NCBI RefSeq assembly: GCF_017349075.1
Contig: NZ_JAFMOF010000005.1
Location: 186,001 to 250,000 of the forward strand
Length of the DNA stretch: 64,000 nt
Source of the DNA: Streptomyces triculaminicus
GTDB lineage: Bacteria > Actinomycetota > Actinomycetes > Streptomycetales > Streptomycetaceae
Direction of reading: 5' to 3'
The notes beneath the pieces were generated by a model, which worked only from the letters and a program-made list of their open reading frames with translations, did no database searches and had not been told where the DNA came from. Numbering within the stretch: position 1 is the first letter of the stretch; each line of letters opens with the position of its first letter. Both the position numbers and the translations under genes were made by a program. Shown in pieces: positions 48,159-57,279 of the stretch.

Positions 48159-51100
48159 TCAGGCCCCGTAGAACAGCTCCTCGACCACGGCCCGGGCGCG
48201 CCGGGTGGTGCGGCGGTAGTCGTCCAGCATCTCCCCCACGTGGCCCGGTCCGTAGCCGAGGTAGCGCCCGACGGCGGCCAGCTCCCGGGCGTCGGTGGGG
48301 AACGTGTCCCCGGCACGGCCGCGCACGAGCATGACGGCGTTGCGCACGCTCGTGGCCAGCACCCAGGCCTCGTCCAGGATGCGGGCGTCCTCGGTGGAGA
48401 GCAGCCGCGCGGCGCAGGCCGCGGCCAGCGCCTCGCGGGTGCGGGTGGTGCGCAGGCCCGGCTCGGCCCAGGCGTGCCGCATCTGCAGCAGCTGCACGGT
48501 CCACTCCACGTCCGACAGCCCGCCACGGCCGAGCTTGGTGTGGGTGGTGGGGTCGGCGCCGCGCGGCAGCCGCTCGCTCTCCATGCGGGCCTTCAGCCGC
48601 CGGATCTCGCGCACGGCGTCCTCGCCCAGCCCCTCGGCGGGGTAGCGCAGCGGGTCGATCAGATCGACGAAGCGCCGCCCCAGCTCCTCGTCGCCGGCCA
48701 CCGGCTCGGCCCTGAGCAGGGCCTGGCTCTCCCACACCAGCGACCAGCGCCGGTAGTAGGCGGCGTACGAGCCGAGGCTGCGCACGATGGGCCCCGACTT
48801 GCCCTCCGGCCGCAGGTCGGCGTCGACCAGCAGCGGGGGGTCGGTGGTGGGCAGTTGCAGCAGGCGGCGCATCTCGCCGGCGACGGCGAAGGCGGCCTTG
48901 CCGGCCTCCTCGTCGCTGACGCCCTCGCGCGGCTCGTGGACGAAGAGGACGTCGGCGTCGGAGCCGTAGCCCTGCTCGTGGCCGCCGAAGCGGCCCATGG
49001 CGATGACGGCGAAGCGGGTGGGCAGGGTGTCGCCCCACTCGGCCCGCACGGCGGCGCGCAGGGCCCCGGCGATGGTGGCGGCGTTGATGTCGGAGACGGC
49101 GTCGCCGACGGTCCGTACGCGGGCGCCCGGGTCGCTGCCGGCGGTCTCGGCGTGGCCGCGGGAGCCGATGCCGTGCTCGCCGGTGGCGTGGGGGCCGTCG
49201 CCGGTGTGGCCGTAGGCGCCGATGATGTCGGCGGCGGCCGTGCGGAACAGCTCGCGGCGGCGCACGCCGCGCGCGGCGACGATCGCCGCCTCGGCGTCCT
49301 CGGCGCGGCCGACCGCGGCCATCACCTCCTGCTCGAGGGCCTCGCGGCCGCGCGGGCGCAGGCCGCCGGGGTCGCCGAGCAGGGCGACGGCCTCGGGGGC
49401 GCGCAGCAGCAGGTCGGGGGCGAGGCGCCCGGCGGAGAGCACCCGGGCGAGGTTCTCGGCGGCCACCCCTTCGTCGCGCAGCAGGCGCAGGTACCAGGGG
49501 GTGCGGCCCAGGGCGTCGGAGACCTTGCGGAAGTTGAACAGTCCGGCGTCGGGCTCGGCGGAGTCGGCGAACCAGCCGAGCAGCACGGGCAGCAGGGTGC
49601 GCTGGATGGCCGCCTTGCGGGTGACGCCGGAGGCGAGGGCCTCCAGGTGGCGCAGGGCGCCGGCCGGGTCGGCGTAGCCGAGGGCCTCCAGGCGCTGGCC
49701 GGCGGCCTTGGGGCTGAGCCGGATCTCACCGGGCTCGAGCTGGGCGACGGCGTCCAGCAGGGGCCGGTAGAAGAGCTTCTCGTGCAGGCGCCGCACCTCG
49801 CGGGCGTGCAGCCGCCACTGCCTGCCGAGTTCGGCGACGGGCTCCTTGCCGGCGGGCCAGTCGCAGGTACGGCCCAGCGAGCGGCCCAGCCGGCGCAGGT
49901 CGGCCTCGTCCTCGGGGACGAGGTGGGTGCGGCGCAGCCGGTAGAGCTGGATGCGGTGTTCCAGAGCGCGCAGGAAGCGGTAGGCGGAGTCGAGCGCCTT
50001 GGCGTCCTCGCGGCCGACGTAGCCGCCGGCGGCGAGGGCGGCCAGCGCCTCGAGGGTGCTGCCGCTGCGCAGGCCGGCGTCGCTGCGGCCGTGCACCAAC
50101 TGCAGCAGCTGGACGGCGAATTCGACGTCGCGCAGGCCTCCGGGGCCGAGCTTGAGCTCGCGTTCGACCTGGGTGGCGGGGATGGACTCGACGACGCGGC
50201 GGCGCATCTGCTGGACGTCGGCGACGAAGTTCTCGCGCTCGGCGGCCTGCCAGACCAGGGGGGAGACGGCGGCGACGTAGGCCTGCCCGAGGGCGAGGTC
50301 GCCCGCGACGGGCCGGGCCTTGAGCAGGGCCTGGAACTCCCAGGTCTTGGCCCACCGCTGGTAATAGGCGAGGTGGCTGGTGAGGGTGCGTACCAGGGGG
50401 CCGTTGCGGCCCTCGGGGCGGAGGTTGGCGTCGACGGGCCAGATGGTGCCCTCGGGGGTGACGTCGGAGCACACCCGCATCATCCGCGAGGCGAGCCGGG
50501 TGGCGGCCTGCAGGGCCGGCCCCTCGGGCGTGCCCTCCCTCGCCTCCGCCACGAAGATCACGTCGACGTCGGAGACGTAATTGAGCTCCTGGCCGCCGCA
50601 CTTGCCCATGCCGATGACGGCCAGCCGGCAGGCGGCGGCGTCCGCGGGCCGCTCGTCGGCCGCGATCTCCAGGGCGGCGCGCAGGGTGGCGGTGGCCAGG
50701 TCCGCGAGCTCGGCGGCGGTCTGGGCGACGTCGATGGTGCCGCTGATGTCCCGGGCCGCTATGGCCAGCAGCGAGCGCCGGTAGGCGGCGCGCAGCGCGT
50801 CGGGGGGCGTGAGCCCGGCGTCGCGCCCGCGCCGGACGCCCTCGGCCAGGGCCCGTTCGAACTCCGGGGTGGCGGGGTGCAGATCGGCCGACTCGAAGCT
50901 GTCGAGGGCGTGCCAGTCGCCCGGGTGCCGGAAGAGGTGGTCGCCGAGCGCCTCGGAGACCCCCAGCACCCCCAGCAGCCGGTCGCGCAGCGGCTTGTGG
51001 GTGACCAGGGTGTCCAGCAGCTCCCGCCGCTCCCCGTCCCCCCGGGCGTCCTGCGCCTCCACCAGCCGCAGCAGCCCGCGCAGCGCGAGATCGGGGTCGG

Positions 51101-51254
51101 CGGTGGCGCCGAGCGCGTCGAGCAGCACCGGATCGGACCCCACGGCCCCCAGCACCGGGTCGTCCAGCAGCCGCTCGGCGGCGGCCGGGTCGGTGAAGCC
51201 GTACTTCAGCAGCCTGCTGTACGCACTGCTGCGCCGACCCTCCGGCACTGTCAT
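48159..51254 (-). CDS. glnE: Glutamine synthetase adenylyltransferase/adenylyl-removing enzyme GlnE
   Basis: Bifunctional nucleotidyltransferase that adenylylates GlnA on its conserved tyrosine and can remove the group. 1031 residues, a little longer than the E. coli enzyme. Two similar nucleotidyltransferase domains are visible: one around residue 225 (GKCGGQELNYVSDVDVIFV) and one around residue 760 (GRFGGHEQGYGSDADVLFV), each with the G-S-D-x-D-type metal motif. ATG start at 51254. The GlnA2-type gene lies upstream in the same direction, 41 bases away, so they may be one transcript. Target GlnA (Tyr397) is encoded 23 kb away. Confidence 0.97.
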   Translation of the reverse strand: MTVPEGRRSSAYSRLLKYGFTDPAAAERLLDDPVLGAVGSDPVLLDALGATADPDLALRGLLRLVEAQDARGDGERRELLDTLVTHKPLRDRLLGVLGVSEALGDHLFRHPGDWHALDSFESADLHPATPEFERALAEGVRRGRDAGLTPPDALRAAYRRSLLAIAARDISGTIDVAQTAAELADLATATLRAALEIAADERPADAAACRLAVIGMGKCGGQELNYVSDVDVIFVAEAREGTPEGPALQAATRLASRMMRVCSDVTPEGTIWPVDANLRPEGRNGPLVRTLTSHLAYYQRWAKTWEFQALLKARPVAGDLALGQAYVAAVSPLVWQAAERENFVADVQQMRRRVVESIPATQVERELKLGPGGLRDVEFAVQLLQLVHGRSDAGLRSGSTLEALAALAAGGYVGREDAKALDSAYRFLRALEHRIQLYRLRRTHLVPEDEADLRRLGRSLGRTCDWPAGKEPVAELGRQWRLHAREVRRLHEKLFYRPLLDAVAQLEPGEIRLSPKAAGQRLEALGYADPAGALRHLEALASGVTRKAAIQRTLLPVLLGWFADSAEPDAGLFNFRKVSDALGRTPWYLRLLRDEGVAAENLARVLSAGRLAPDLLLRAPEAVALLGDPGGLRPRGREALEQEVMAAVGRAEDAEAAIVAARGVRRRELFRTAAADIIGAYGHTGDGPHATGEHGIGSRGHAETAGSDPGARVRTVGDAVSDINAATIAGALRAAVRAEWGDTLPTRFAVIAMGRFGGHEQGYGSDADVLFVHEPREGVSDEEAGKAAFAVAGEMRRLLQLPTTDPPLLVDADLRPEGKSGPIVRSLGSYAAYYRRWSLVWESQALLRAEPVAGDEELGRRFVDLIDPLRYPAEGLGEDAVREIRRLKARMESERLPRGADPTTHTKLGRGGLSDVEWTVQLLQMRHAWAEPGLRTTRTREALAAACAARLLSTEDARILDEAWVLATSVRNAVMLVRGRAGDTFPTDARELAAVGRYLGYGPGHVGEMLDDYRRTTRRARAVVEELFYGA

Positions 51255-51295
51255 CGGGAGCCTTTCGTCCGTCCGCGGTGGGGGCCAGGCCCCGC

Positions 51296-52657
51296 TCAGA
51301 GCACCGGCAGCATCTTGCGCAGCTCGAAGGCGGTGACCTCGGAGCGGTACTCCTCCCACTCCTGCTTCTTGTTGCGCAGGAAGAAGTCGAAGACGTGCTC
51401 GCCCAGGGTCTCGGCGACCAGCTCGCTGCGCTCCATGAGCTCGATGGCCTCGCCGAGGTTCTGCGGCAGCGGCTCGATGCCCATGGCCCGACGCTCGGCG
51501 TCGGACAGCGCCCAGACGTCGTCGTCGGCGCCTGCGGGGAGCTCGTACCCCTCTTCGATGCCCTTAAGCCCCGCGGCCAGCAGAACCGCGTAGGTCAGGT
51601 AGGGGTTGGCGCCGGAGTCGATGGAGCGGACCTCGACCCGGGTGGAGCCGGTCTTGCCGGGCTTGTACATCGGGACGCGGATGAGGGCCGAGCGGTTGTT
51701 GTGGCCCCAGCAGATGTACGAGGGGGCCTCGCCGCCGGCGCCGGCGGTGCGCTGGGAGCCGCCCCAGATGCGCTTGTAGGAGTTGACCCACTGGTTGGTC
51801 ACGGCGGAGATCTCGCCCGCGTGCCGCAGCAGGCCGGCGATGAAGGACTTGCCGACCTTGGAGAGCTGGTACTCGGCGCCGGACTCGTAGAAGGCGTTGC
51901 GGTCGCCCTCGAAGAGGGAGAGGTGGGTGTGCATGCCGGAGCCGGGGTACTCGGAGAACGGCTTGGGCATGAACGTGGCCTGCACGCCCTGCTCGAGCGC
52001 CACCTGCTTCATCACGAGCCGGAAGGTCATGATGTTGTCGGCGGTGGAGAGAGCGTCGGCGTAGCGCAGGTCGATCTCCTGCTGGCCGGGGGCGCCCTCG
52101 TGGTGGCTGAACTCCACCGAGATGCCCATGGACTCCAGCATGGTGATGGCCTGGCGGCGGAAGTCCATGCCGACGTTCTGCGGGGTGTGGTCGAAGTAGC
52201 CGGAGGAGTCGGCGGGCACCGGGCGGCTGCCGTCGACCGGCTTGTCCTTGAGCAGGAAGAACTCGATCTCGGGGTGGGTGTAGAAGGTGAAGCCGAGGTC
52301 GGAGGTCTTGGCCAGGATGCGCTTGAGGACGTAGCGGGGGTCGGCGTAGGAGGGCGAGCCGTCCGGCATGAGGATGTCGCAGAACATCCGGGCGGTGCCG
52401 GGGGCCTCGGCGCGCCAGGGCAGGATCTGGAAGGTCCCCGGGTCCGGCTTGGCGATCATGTCGGACTCGTAGACCCGGGCGAAGCCCTCGATCGCGGACC
52501 CGTCGAAGCCGATGCCCTCGTCGAAGGCCTGCTCGAGCTCCGCGGGGGCGACGGCCACGGACTTCAGGTAGCCGAGGACGTCGGTGAACCACAGCCGGAC
52601 GAACCGGATGTCGCGCTCTTCGAGCGTGCGGAGCACGAACTCCTGCTGCTTATCCAT
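51296..52657 (-). CDS. glnA2: GlnA2-type glutamine-synthetase-like ligase
   Basis: 453 residues of glutamine-synthetase fold: FDGSAIEGFARVYESDM, HPEIEFFLL, HHEGAPGQQEIDLRY, GSGMHTHLSLFEG and HNNRSALIRVP. The adenylylation region reads DDDVWALSDAE, so the target Tyr is a Trp and GlnE regulation is not expected. In S. coelicolor the orthologue (SCO2241) acts as a gamma-glutamylpolyamine synthetase in polyamine use rather than as a true glutamine synthetase. The M. tuberculosis orthologue (Rv2222c) is also next to glnE. ATG with AAGGATAGG-like purine stretch upstream. Confidence 0.93.
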   Translation of the reverse strand: MDKQQEFVLRTLEERDIRFVRLWFTDVLGYLKSVAVAPAELEQAFDEGIGFDGSAIEGFARVYESDMIAKPDPGTFQILPWRAEAPGTARMFCDILMPDGSPSYADPRYVLKRILAKTSDLGFTFYTHPEIEFFLLKDKPVDGSRPVPADSSGYFDHTPQNVGMDFRRQAITMLESMGISVEFSHHEGAPGQQEIDLRYADALSTADNIMTFRLVMKQVALEQGVQATFMPKPFSEYPGSGMHTHLSLFEGDRNAFYESGAEYQLSKVGKSFIAGLLRHAGEISAVTNQWVNSYKRIWGGSQRTAGAGGEAPSYICWGHNNRSALIRVPMYKPGKTGSTRVEVRSIDSGANPYLTYAVLLAAGLKGIEEGYELPAGADDDVWALSDAERRAMGIEPLPQNLGEAIELMERSELVAETLGEHVFDFFLRNKKQEWEEYRSEVTAFELRKMLPVL

Positions 52658-52887
52658 AGCTACCTATCCTTGCAGGTCAGACGGCTCGTTTCACCGGGTG
52701 CGGGCACAGGCTGGACCTTGAGTATCACGTCCCGGGGTTACCGGGGGGTTTCCGGGCGGCAGCCGCACCGTTCCGCCTTATGGGTGCATCGTACGTTCGC
52801 AGGGTGGATCTTGCCCCTCCCGATCCGCGGGATTTCCTCCCGTACCGGGCGGGAAGCCTCTTCGCGGGACGCGAGGGGGGATGCCGG

Positions 52888-53598
52888 ATGCGGAAACTCC
52901 GTCACGCCGGGGCCGGGGCTCGGGCCGTCGTCAGGGCGGCGGCCGTCGCCACGGCCGCCGTGGTCGCGCTGGCCGGGACGGCCGGCTGCGGCAAGGACGA
53001 CGCCGGGGGCGGGAAACCGGACGCGAAGGGCAAGGACCCGTTCACCCTGCCCGGCCTGCCGCCGGCCGGACAGGCCCGGACGCAGCTGGCGGGGCTGAAG
53101 GAGGAGGCGCCGCACTCGATGTCCGGCTACAGCCGGGCCGCCTTCCCGCACTGGGCGCAGCAGGGCAACAAGTGCGACACCCGCGAGACGGTCCTGGAGC
53201 GCGACGGGAAGGACGTCAAGCGCGACGCCGAGTGCCGGGCCGTCTCGGGCAGCTGGCGCAGCCTGTACGACGGCAAGACGTACACCAAGGCCGCCCAGGT
53301 CGACATCGACCACATCGTGCCGCTGGCCAACGCCTGGCGGTCGGGCGCCGACAAGTGGGACAACACCCGCCGCAAGGCGCTCGCCAACGACCTGACGCAT
53401 CCGCAGCTGCTCACCGTCTCGGCGGCCACCAACCGTTCCAAGGGCGACCAGTCCCCCGACCAGTGGCAGCCGCCGGACCGTGCCTCCTGGTGCGTCTACG
53501 GCCGGGCGTGGGTGTCGGTGAAGAGCACCTACGCCCTGTCGATCACCGCCGACGAGCGCAAGACCCTCACGAAGATGCTGGACTCGTGCACGGGCTGA
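52888..53598 (+). CDS. Secreted HNH-family endonuclease lipoprotein
   Basis: 236 residues. Lipoprotein signal with lipobox GTAGC (Cys near residue 33) followed by a Lys/Gly-rich linker. The C-terminal half is an HNH nuclease of the DUF1524 type: VDIDHIVPLANAWRSGA, then LTHPQLLTVSAATNRSKGDQ, giving the His-His/Asn metal site. Proteins of this type are common exported nucleases in actinobacteria and may scavenge nucleic acids; this is by family. GAGGGGG precedes the ATG at 52888. Its 3' end overlaps the convergent gene by 32 bases. Confidence 0.85.
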   Translation: MRKLRHAGAGARAVVRAAAVATAAVVALAGTAGCGKDDAGGGKPDAKGKDPFTLPGLPPAGQARTQLAGLKEEAPHSMSGYSRAAFPHWAQQGNKCDTRETVLERDGKDVKRDAECRAVSGSWRSLYDGKTYTKAAQVDIDHIVPLANAWRSGADKWDNTRRKALANDLTHPQLLTVSAATNRSKGDQSPDQWQPPDRASWCVYGRAWVSVKSTYALSITADERKTLTKMLDSCTG

Positions 53599-54058
53599 GC
53601 TGCCATTCGTGGTCGGGCACCCCTTTCTTGGGCAGGACCATCCGCAGCCCGTAGCCGCCGGCGCCGCGCTCGCGGCCCACGTGGAGGGCGAGCTTGTCGG
53701 CCGTGGAGTGCTTGTGGCTCATCAGGGCGCGGCCGGTCCAGTTCCATCGCTGGGCGGTGTCGGCGGGGGTGGCCAGCCTGCGCAGGGCGGGGCCGTGCCC
53801 CGCCGGGCCCAGCAGGAGCGTCAGCACACGGGGCACGGGGTCGTGGGCGTCGGCGGCGAGGGTGACGACGCCGGTGTCGGTGTCGATGTGCCAGGCGCTG
53901 TGCCGTTCGGTGACCGAGCCGTGCTCGCGGACGTCGACGAAGCCCTCGGTGGCGTGCCCGCACAGCACGTAGCGGGGGTCGGCCCGCCACTGCAGGACGT
54001 AGGCCGCGCCGCGCTCGATCGGGCCGCCGAACGGTGTGGGGTCGTGCTGTGGCCTCAC
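53567..54058 (-). CDS. Protein of unknown function
   Basis: 163 residues from a GTG with GAGGAG seven bases upstream. Composition is soluble and Trp/His-containing, with strands such as YVLQWRADPRYVLCGH and AQRWNWTGRALMSH, then RMVLPKKGVPDHEW at the end. No signal peptide, membrane helix or known motif is visible. Third-position GC bias supports coding. It overlaps the 3' end of the HNH gene on the opposite strand. Confidence 0.65.
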   Translation of the reverse strand: MRPQHDPTPFGGPIERGAAYVLQWRADPRYVLCGHATEGFVDVREHGSVTERHSAWHIDTDTGVVTLAADAHDPVPRVLTLLLGPAGHGPALRRLATPADTAQRWNWTGRALMSHKHSTADKLALHVGRERGAGGYGLRMVLPKKGVPDHEWQLSPCTSPASS

Positions 54059-54197
54059 CTGGGTACTCCTCGCCTGCGTACCGGACGCCCCCTGTCGCCG
54101 ACCACACTGCCGTCCGCCCGCGCGCGGCACCCGCCGGCCGCCGCCGACCAGGTGAGGAGGCCGGACGAGAGGCCGGACGAGGAGGCCCGGCGGAGCG

Positions 54198-55070
54198 TCA
54201 GCCGCGCAGGAACGGGGTCGCGAGGACGGCGGCGGCGATGGACTGCGGCCGGTCGTACATCAGCAGGTGCCCGGCGGGGGCGACGGCCTCGAAGCGGCCG
54301 TCCAGCCGCCCGGCGAGGGCCCGCTGGCGCTCGAGCCAGCGGCGCTCCTCCGCCGAGCCGGTGCCGGTGGAGGCGGCGAGCACGGTGACGGGGGCGGGCG
54401 GCAGCGGGTGGTGGGTGCGCAGGTCCTCGAGTTCGGCGGCCACGTCGTAGTAGCGGGCGTTCTCCATCAGCGTGGCCCGCACCACCCGCCCGCTGCCGTA
54501 GACGCGCCGCACCAGGCCGGCGGGGGCCGGGTCGTCGCCGGTGAGGGAGGCGGCGCGGACGCTGAGGTTGCGCAGCGCGGGCCCCAGGGCGCGGGGCAGC
54601 CCGGCGGCGGCGAAGGCCAGGCCGCGCACGTGCGCGGCGGCGGTGCGCAGCCCCAGAGCCGGCACGGGCCGGGCGTTCTCCTCGACGCTGGCGTCGGCCA
54701 GTACGAGGCCGGCCGTGCGCTCGGGGTGGAGCCGGGCGAAGGCCTCGGCGTGGAAGGCGGCGAGCGAGTGGCCGACGACAGTGGCGGGGCCCGGGAGACC
54801 GAGCGCGTCGAGGACGCCCGCTATGCGGGCGCCCTCGGAGGCGGCGGTGGGCGGGCCCAGCGGCGGGGCGCTGAAGCCCAGTCCGGGGCGGTCGAAGCGG
54901 ACCACCGTGCGGTAGGGGGAAAGCAGCGGAACGACGGGTTCCCAGTCGAACCAGCCCATGCCGAGCCCGCCGCTGAGCACGCACACGGGCCCCGAGCCCT
55001 CGCACACCACGTGCAGGGGGACGCCGCCGACGCGCAGCATCCGTCCGGGTGGCCGTTCCGTACCGCTCAT
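54198..55070 (-). CDS. Alpha/beta hydrolase
   Basis: 290 residues. The nucleophile elbow is VVGHSLAA with Ser near residue 102; GGLGMGWFDWEPV supplies the oxyanion region, RFDRPGLGFS the strand before it, and GHLLMYDRP the late catalytic His. No signal peptide. The substrate is unknown. GAGGGGG lies upstream of the ATG at 55070. It follows the permease gene by 57 bases in the same direction and may be co-transcribed with it. Confidence 0.88.
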   Translation of the reverse strand: MSGTERPPGRMLRVGGVPLHVVCEGSGPVCVLSGGLGMGWFDWEPVVPLLSPYRTVVRFDRPGLGFSAPPLGPPTAASEGARIAGVLDALGLPGPATVVGHSLAAFHAEAFARLHPERTAGLVLADASVEENARPVPALGLRTAAAHVRGLAFAAAGLPRALGPALRNLSVRAASLTGDDPAPAGLVRRVYGSGRVVRATLMENARYYDVAAELEDLRTHHPLPPAPVTVLAASTGTGSAEERRWLERQRALAGRLDGRFEAVAPAGHLLMYDRPQSIAAAVLATPFLRG

Positions 55071-55127
55071 CCAGTCCCCCTCGTGTCGTCCCCGCCCGTC
55101 CGCCCGTCGCCGGAGAGCACGCACAAG

Positions 55128-56597
55128 CTACTCGACCGGGTCGGCCTCGCGGTCCCCGGCGGTCACCCAGTGCGGCTTGCGGAACGCCAGGAAGGCCAGC
55201 GGCGCGAGGAGCCCGAGGGTCAGCAGCCCGCCGCCCACGATCAGCACGTAGCGCCACAGCGGCTGGCCGCCGAACTGCTCCGGCGGCACGAAGCCGATGC
55301 ACATCGCCGCGGCGGAGGCGGCGAAGCCGACGCCCGCCACCAGGTGGACGGCCGGCACCCGGAAGCCGCGCGGCCGGTCCGGCCGCAGGGCGCGCAGCCG
55401 CACGACGGCGGCGAACATCAGCAGGTAGACGACGAGGTAGATCTGCGTGGTGACGACGGAGAAGATCCAGTACGCGCTGGAGACGTCGGGCAGGAAGGCG
55501 TACAGGCCCGCGATGACGGTGGTCAGCGCGCCCTGGGCGACCATGATGTTGCGGGGGACGCCGCGCTTGTTGAGCCGCTGCAGAACGGGCGGCAGATAGC
55601 CCTCCTGCCGCGAGACCATCAGCAGGCCCTGGGACGGCCCGGCCATCCAGGTCAGCATGCCGCCGAGCGCCGCGGCCACGAGCAGGACGCCCACGACCTT
55701 GGTCAGCCAGCCCACGTGGAAGTGGTCGAAGAAGCCCTGGAAGGCCTGCATCACTCCGGCGGTCAGGCTCAGGTCCTCGCCCGGCATCACCCAGCTGATG
55801 GCCAGCGCGGGCAGGATGAAGATCAGCAGGACGAGTCCGGTGGCCAGGAAGACCGCGCGCGGGTACTGCCGGCCGGGCTCGCGCAGGGCGGAGACGTGGA
55901 CGCCGTTCATCTCCATGCCCGCGTAGGACAGGAAGTTGTTGACGATCAGGACGAGGCTGGCCAGTCCGGTCCACGGCGGGAGGACGTGCGAGGTGTCCAT
56001 GGGGGCGGCGGGCGGGTTGCCCTGGGCCAGGAAGACCATGCCGAGGGCGACCAGGACGACGCCGGGGATCAGCGTGCCGACGACCAGGCCCATGCTCGAG
56101 AGCCCGGCCACCGCCTTGGTGCCGCGCGAGGAGATCAGGACGCCCGCCCAGTAGACGACCACGATGACGACGGCGATGTAGAGGCCGTCGTCGGCGAGCG
56201 AGGGGTCGATGACATAGGCGAAGGTGCTGGCCACATAGGCCAGCAGGCTGGGGTAGTACGCGATGGTCATCGCGAACTGGCACCACACGGCCAGGAAGCC
56301 CAGCGGCTTGGACAGCCCCTCGCTGACCCACCGGTACACGCCGCCGGGCCAGCCGGAGGCCAGCTCGGCGGAGACCAGGGCGGTCGGCAGCAGGAAGACG
56401 ACCGCCGGCAGGAGGTAGAGGAAGACGGCGGCCAGCCCGTAGAGGGCCATCGAGGGCGAAGGGCGCAGGTTCGCCACGGAGGCGGTGGTCATCATCGCGA
56501 GCGTCGTCCACGAGATGAACTGCGCCCGGGTGGGAGCGGGCGCGGGGACGGCGGCGGCGCGGGGACTGTCCTCCCGCGCCTGTTCCGTGAGGGTCAT
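55128..56597 (-). CDS. APC-family amino acid permease (GadC/YjeM-like)
   Basis: 489 residues with about 12 membrane segments. ELASGWPGGVYRWVSEGL is the typical APC helix 3-4 region, and NFLSYAGMEMNGVHVSALREPGRQYPRA is the conserved helix 6 region seen in glutamate/GABA antiporter relatives. The substrate is probably an amino acid or its decarboxylation product. No good ribosome site precedes the ATG at 56597. It is divergent from the copper-linked genes, so its promoter region is shared with the CsoR-like site. Confidence 0.88.
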   Translation of the reverse strand: MTLTEQAREDSPRAAAVPAPAPTRAQFISWTTLAMMTTASVANLRPSPSMALYGLAAVFLYLLPAVVFLLPTALVSAELASGWPGGVYRWVSEGLSKPLGFLAVWCQFAMTIAYYPSLLAYVASTFAYVIDPSLADDGLYIAVVIVVVYWAGVLISSRGTKAVAGLSSMGLVVGTLIPGVVLVALGMVFLAQGNPPAAPMDTSHVLPPWTGLASLVLIVNNFLSYAGMEMNGVHVSALREPGRQYPRAVFLATGLVLLIFILPALAISWVMPGEDLSLTAGVMQAFQGFFDHFHVGWLTKVVGVLLVAAALGGMLTWMAGPSQGLLMVSRQEGYLPPVLQRLNKRGVPRNIMVAQGALTTVIAGLYAFLPDVSSAYWIFSVVTTQIYLVVYLLMFAAVVRLRALRPDRPRGFRVPAVHLVAGVGFAASAAAMCIGFVPPEQFGGQPLWRYVLIVGGGLLTLGLLAPLAFLAFRKPHWVTAGDREADPVE

Positions 56598-56714
56598 GGG
56601 GGGAGAGCGTCCTTCGGGGCCGTGCGTCGAGCGTTTTCGCCCCATAATCGGGCCTTGGTGCCCCCGCGCGCACATCCCGTCCGGCCCGCCGGGCGGCCCG
56701 GCCCGCGGCCCGGA

Positions 56715-56729
56715 TACCCCGAGGGGGTA
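56715..56729 (+). promoter_or_regulatory. CsoR-like copper operator
   Basis: TACCCC-GA-GGGGGTA, a near-palindrome matching the known CsoR operator type (TACCCC/GGGGTA half-sites). It lies 39 bases before the start of the His-rich gene, directly upstream of the multicopper oxidase, and about 118 bases before the divergent permease. Confidence 0.7.
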
Positions 56730-56767
56730 GGGTGCCGTCACGATCGACGGGCCGGTGGAGGCAGGCG

Positions 56768-57217
56768 GTGCAAGGACGGCGGGGTGCCACGGCGTGGTGC
56801 GGCCGGCTGCTGCTGTTCGCCGCGCTGGTGCTGGGCATCGTGACCATGCACACACTCGGCCACCCGCGCGGCCACGACGGCGGCGCCCACGCCCCGTCGC
56901 AGGCCATGGCGGCGTCCATGACGCACGAGGCGCCCGGGCGCCCGTCCGCGCCGGCCGCCGCTTCCCCCTCGACGCACACCCCGCACGCCTCGCACGCCGG
57001 CGATCCGGCGCACGGCGGCGGCATGGACCCCATGTCCGTCTGCCTCGCCGTCCTCGGCGCCGGCGCGGCGGCCGTCCTTCTTCTCTCCCTCGCCGCGGCG
57101 GGCCACCTCGCCGGCGCGGTCCCCGTGGCGGCCCGCGCGTGGTTCTCGCGCTCGCTGTGGCCCGTTCCACCGCCACGGCGCAAGGCCCTCGCCCGGTTGT
57201 CGGTGCTGCGCGTATAG
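56768..57217 (+). CDS. His/Met-rich small membrane protein (DUF6153-like)
   Basis: 149 residues from a GTG with GGAGG six bases upstream; a GTG at 56732 is also in frame. Two membrane helices (about residues 12-30 and 88-112) flank an extracytoplasmic loop rich in His and Met (HTLGHPRGHDGGAHAPSQAM, then THTPHASHAGDPAHGGGMDPM). The loop looks suited to bind copper or another soft metal. The layout matches DUF6153, which has no established function. It is followed after 62 bases by the multicopper oxidase, and a CsoR-like site is upstream. Confidence 0.7.
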   Translation: MQGRRGATAWCGRLLLFAALVLGIVTMHTLGHPRGHDGGAHAPSQAMAASMTHEAPGRPSAPAAASPSTHTPHASHAGDPAHGGGMDPMSVCLAVLGAGAAAVLLLSLAAAGHLAGAVPVAARAWFSRSLWPVPPPRRKALARLSVLRV

Positions 57218-57279
57218 GCCGGCAGCGTGCTCGCTGCCGCCCGTACCCACCACCGACACCCCACGAGGTGCACTTCCTC

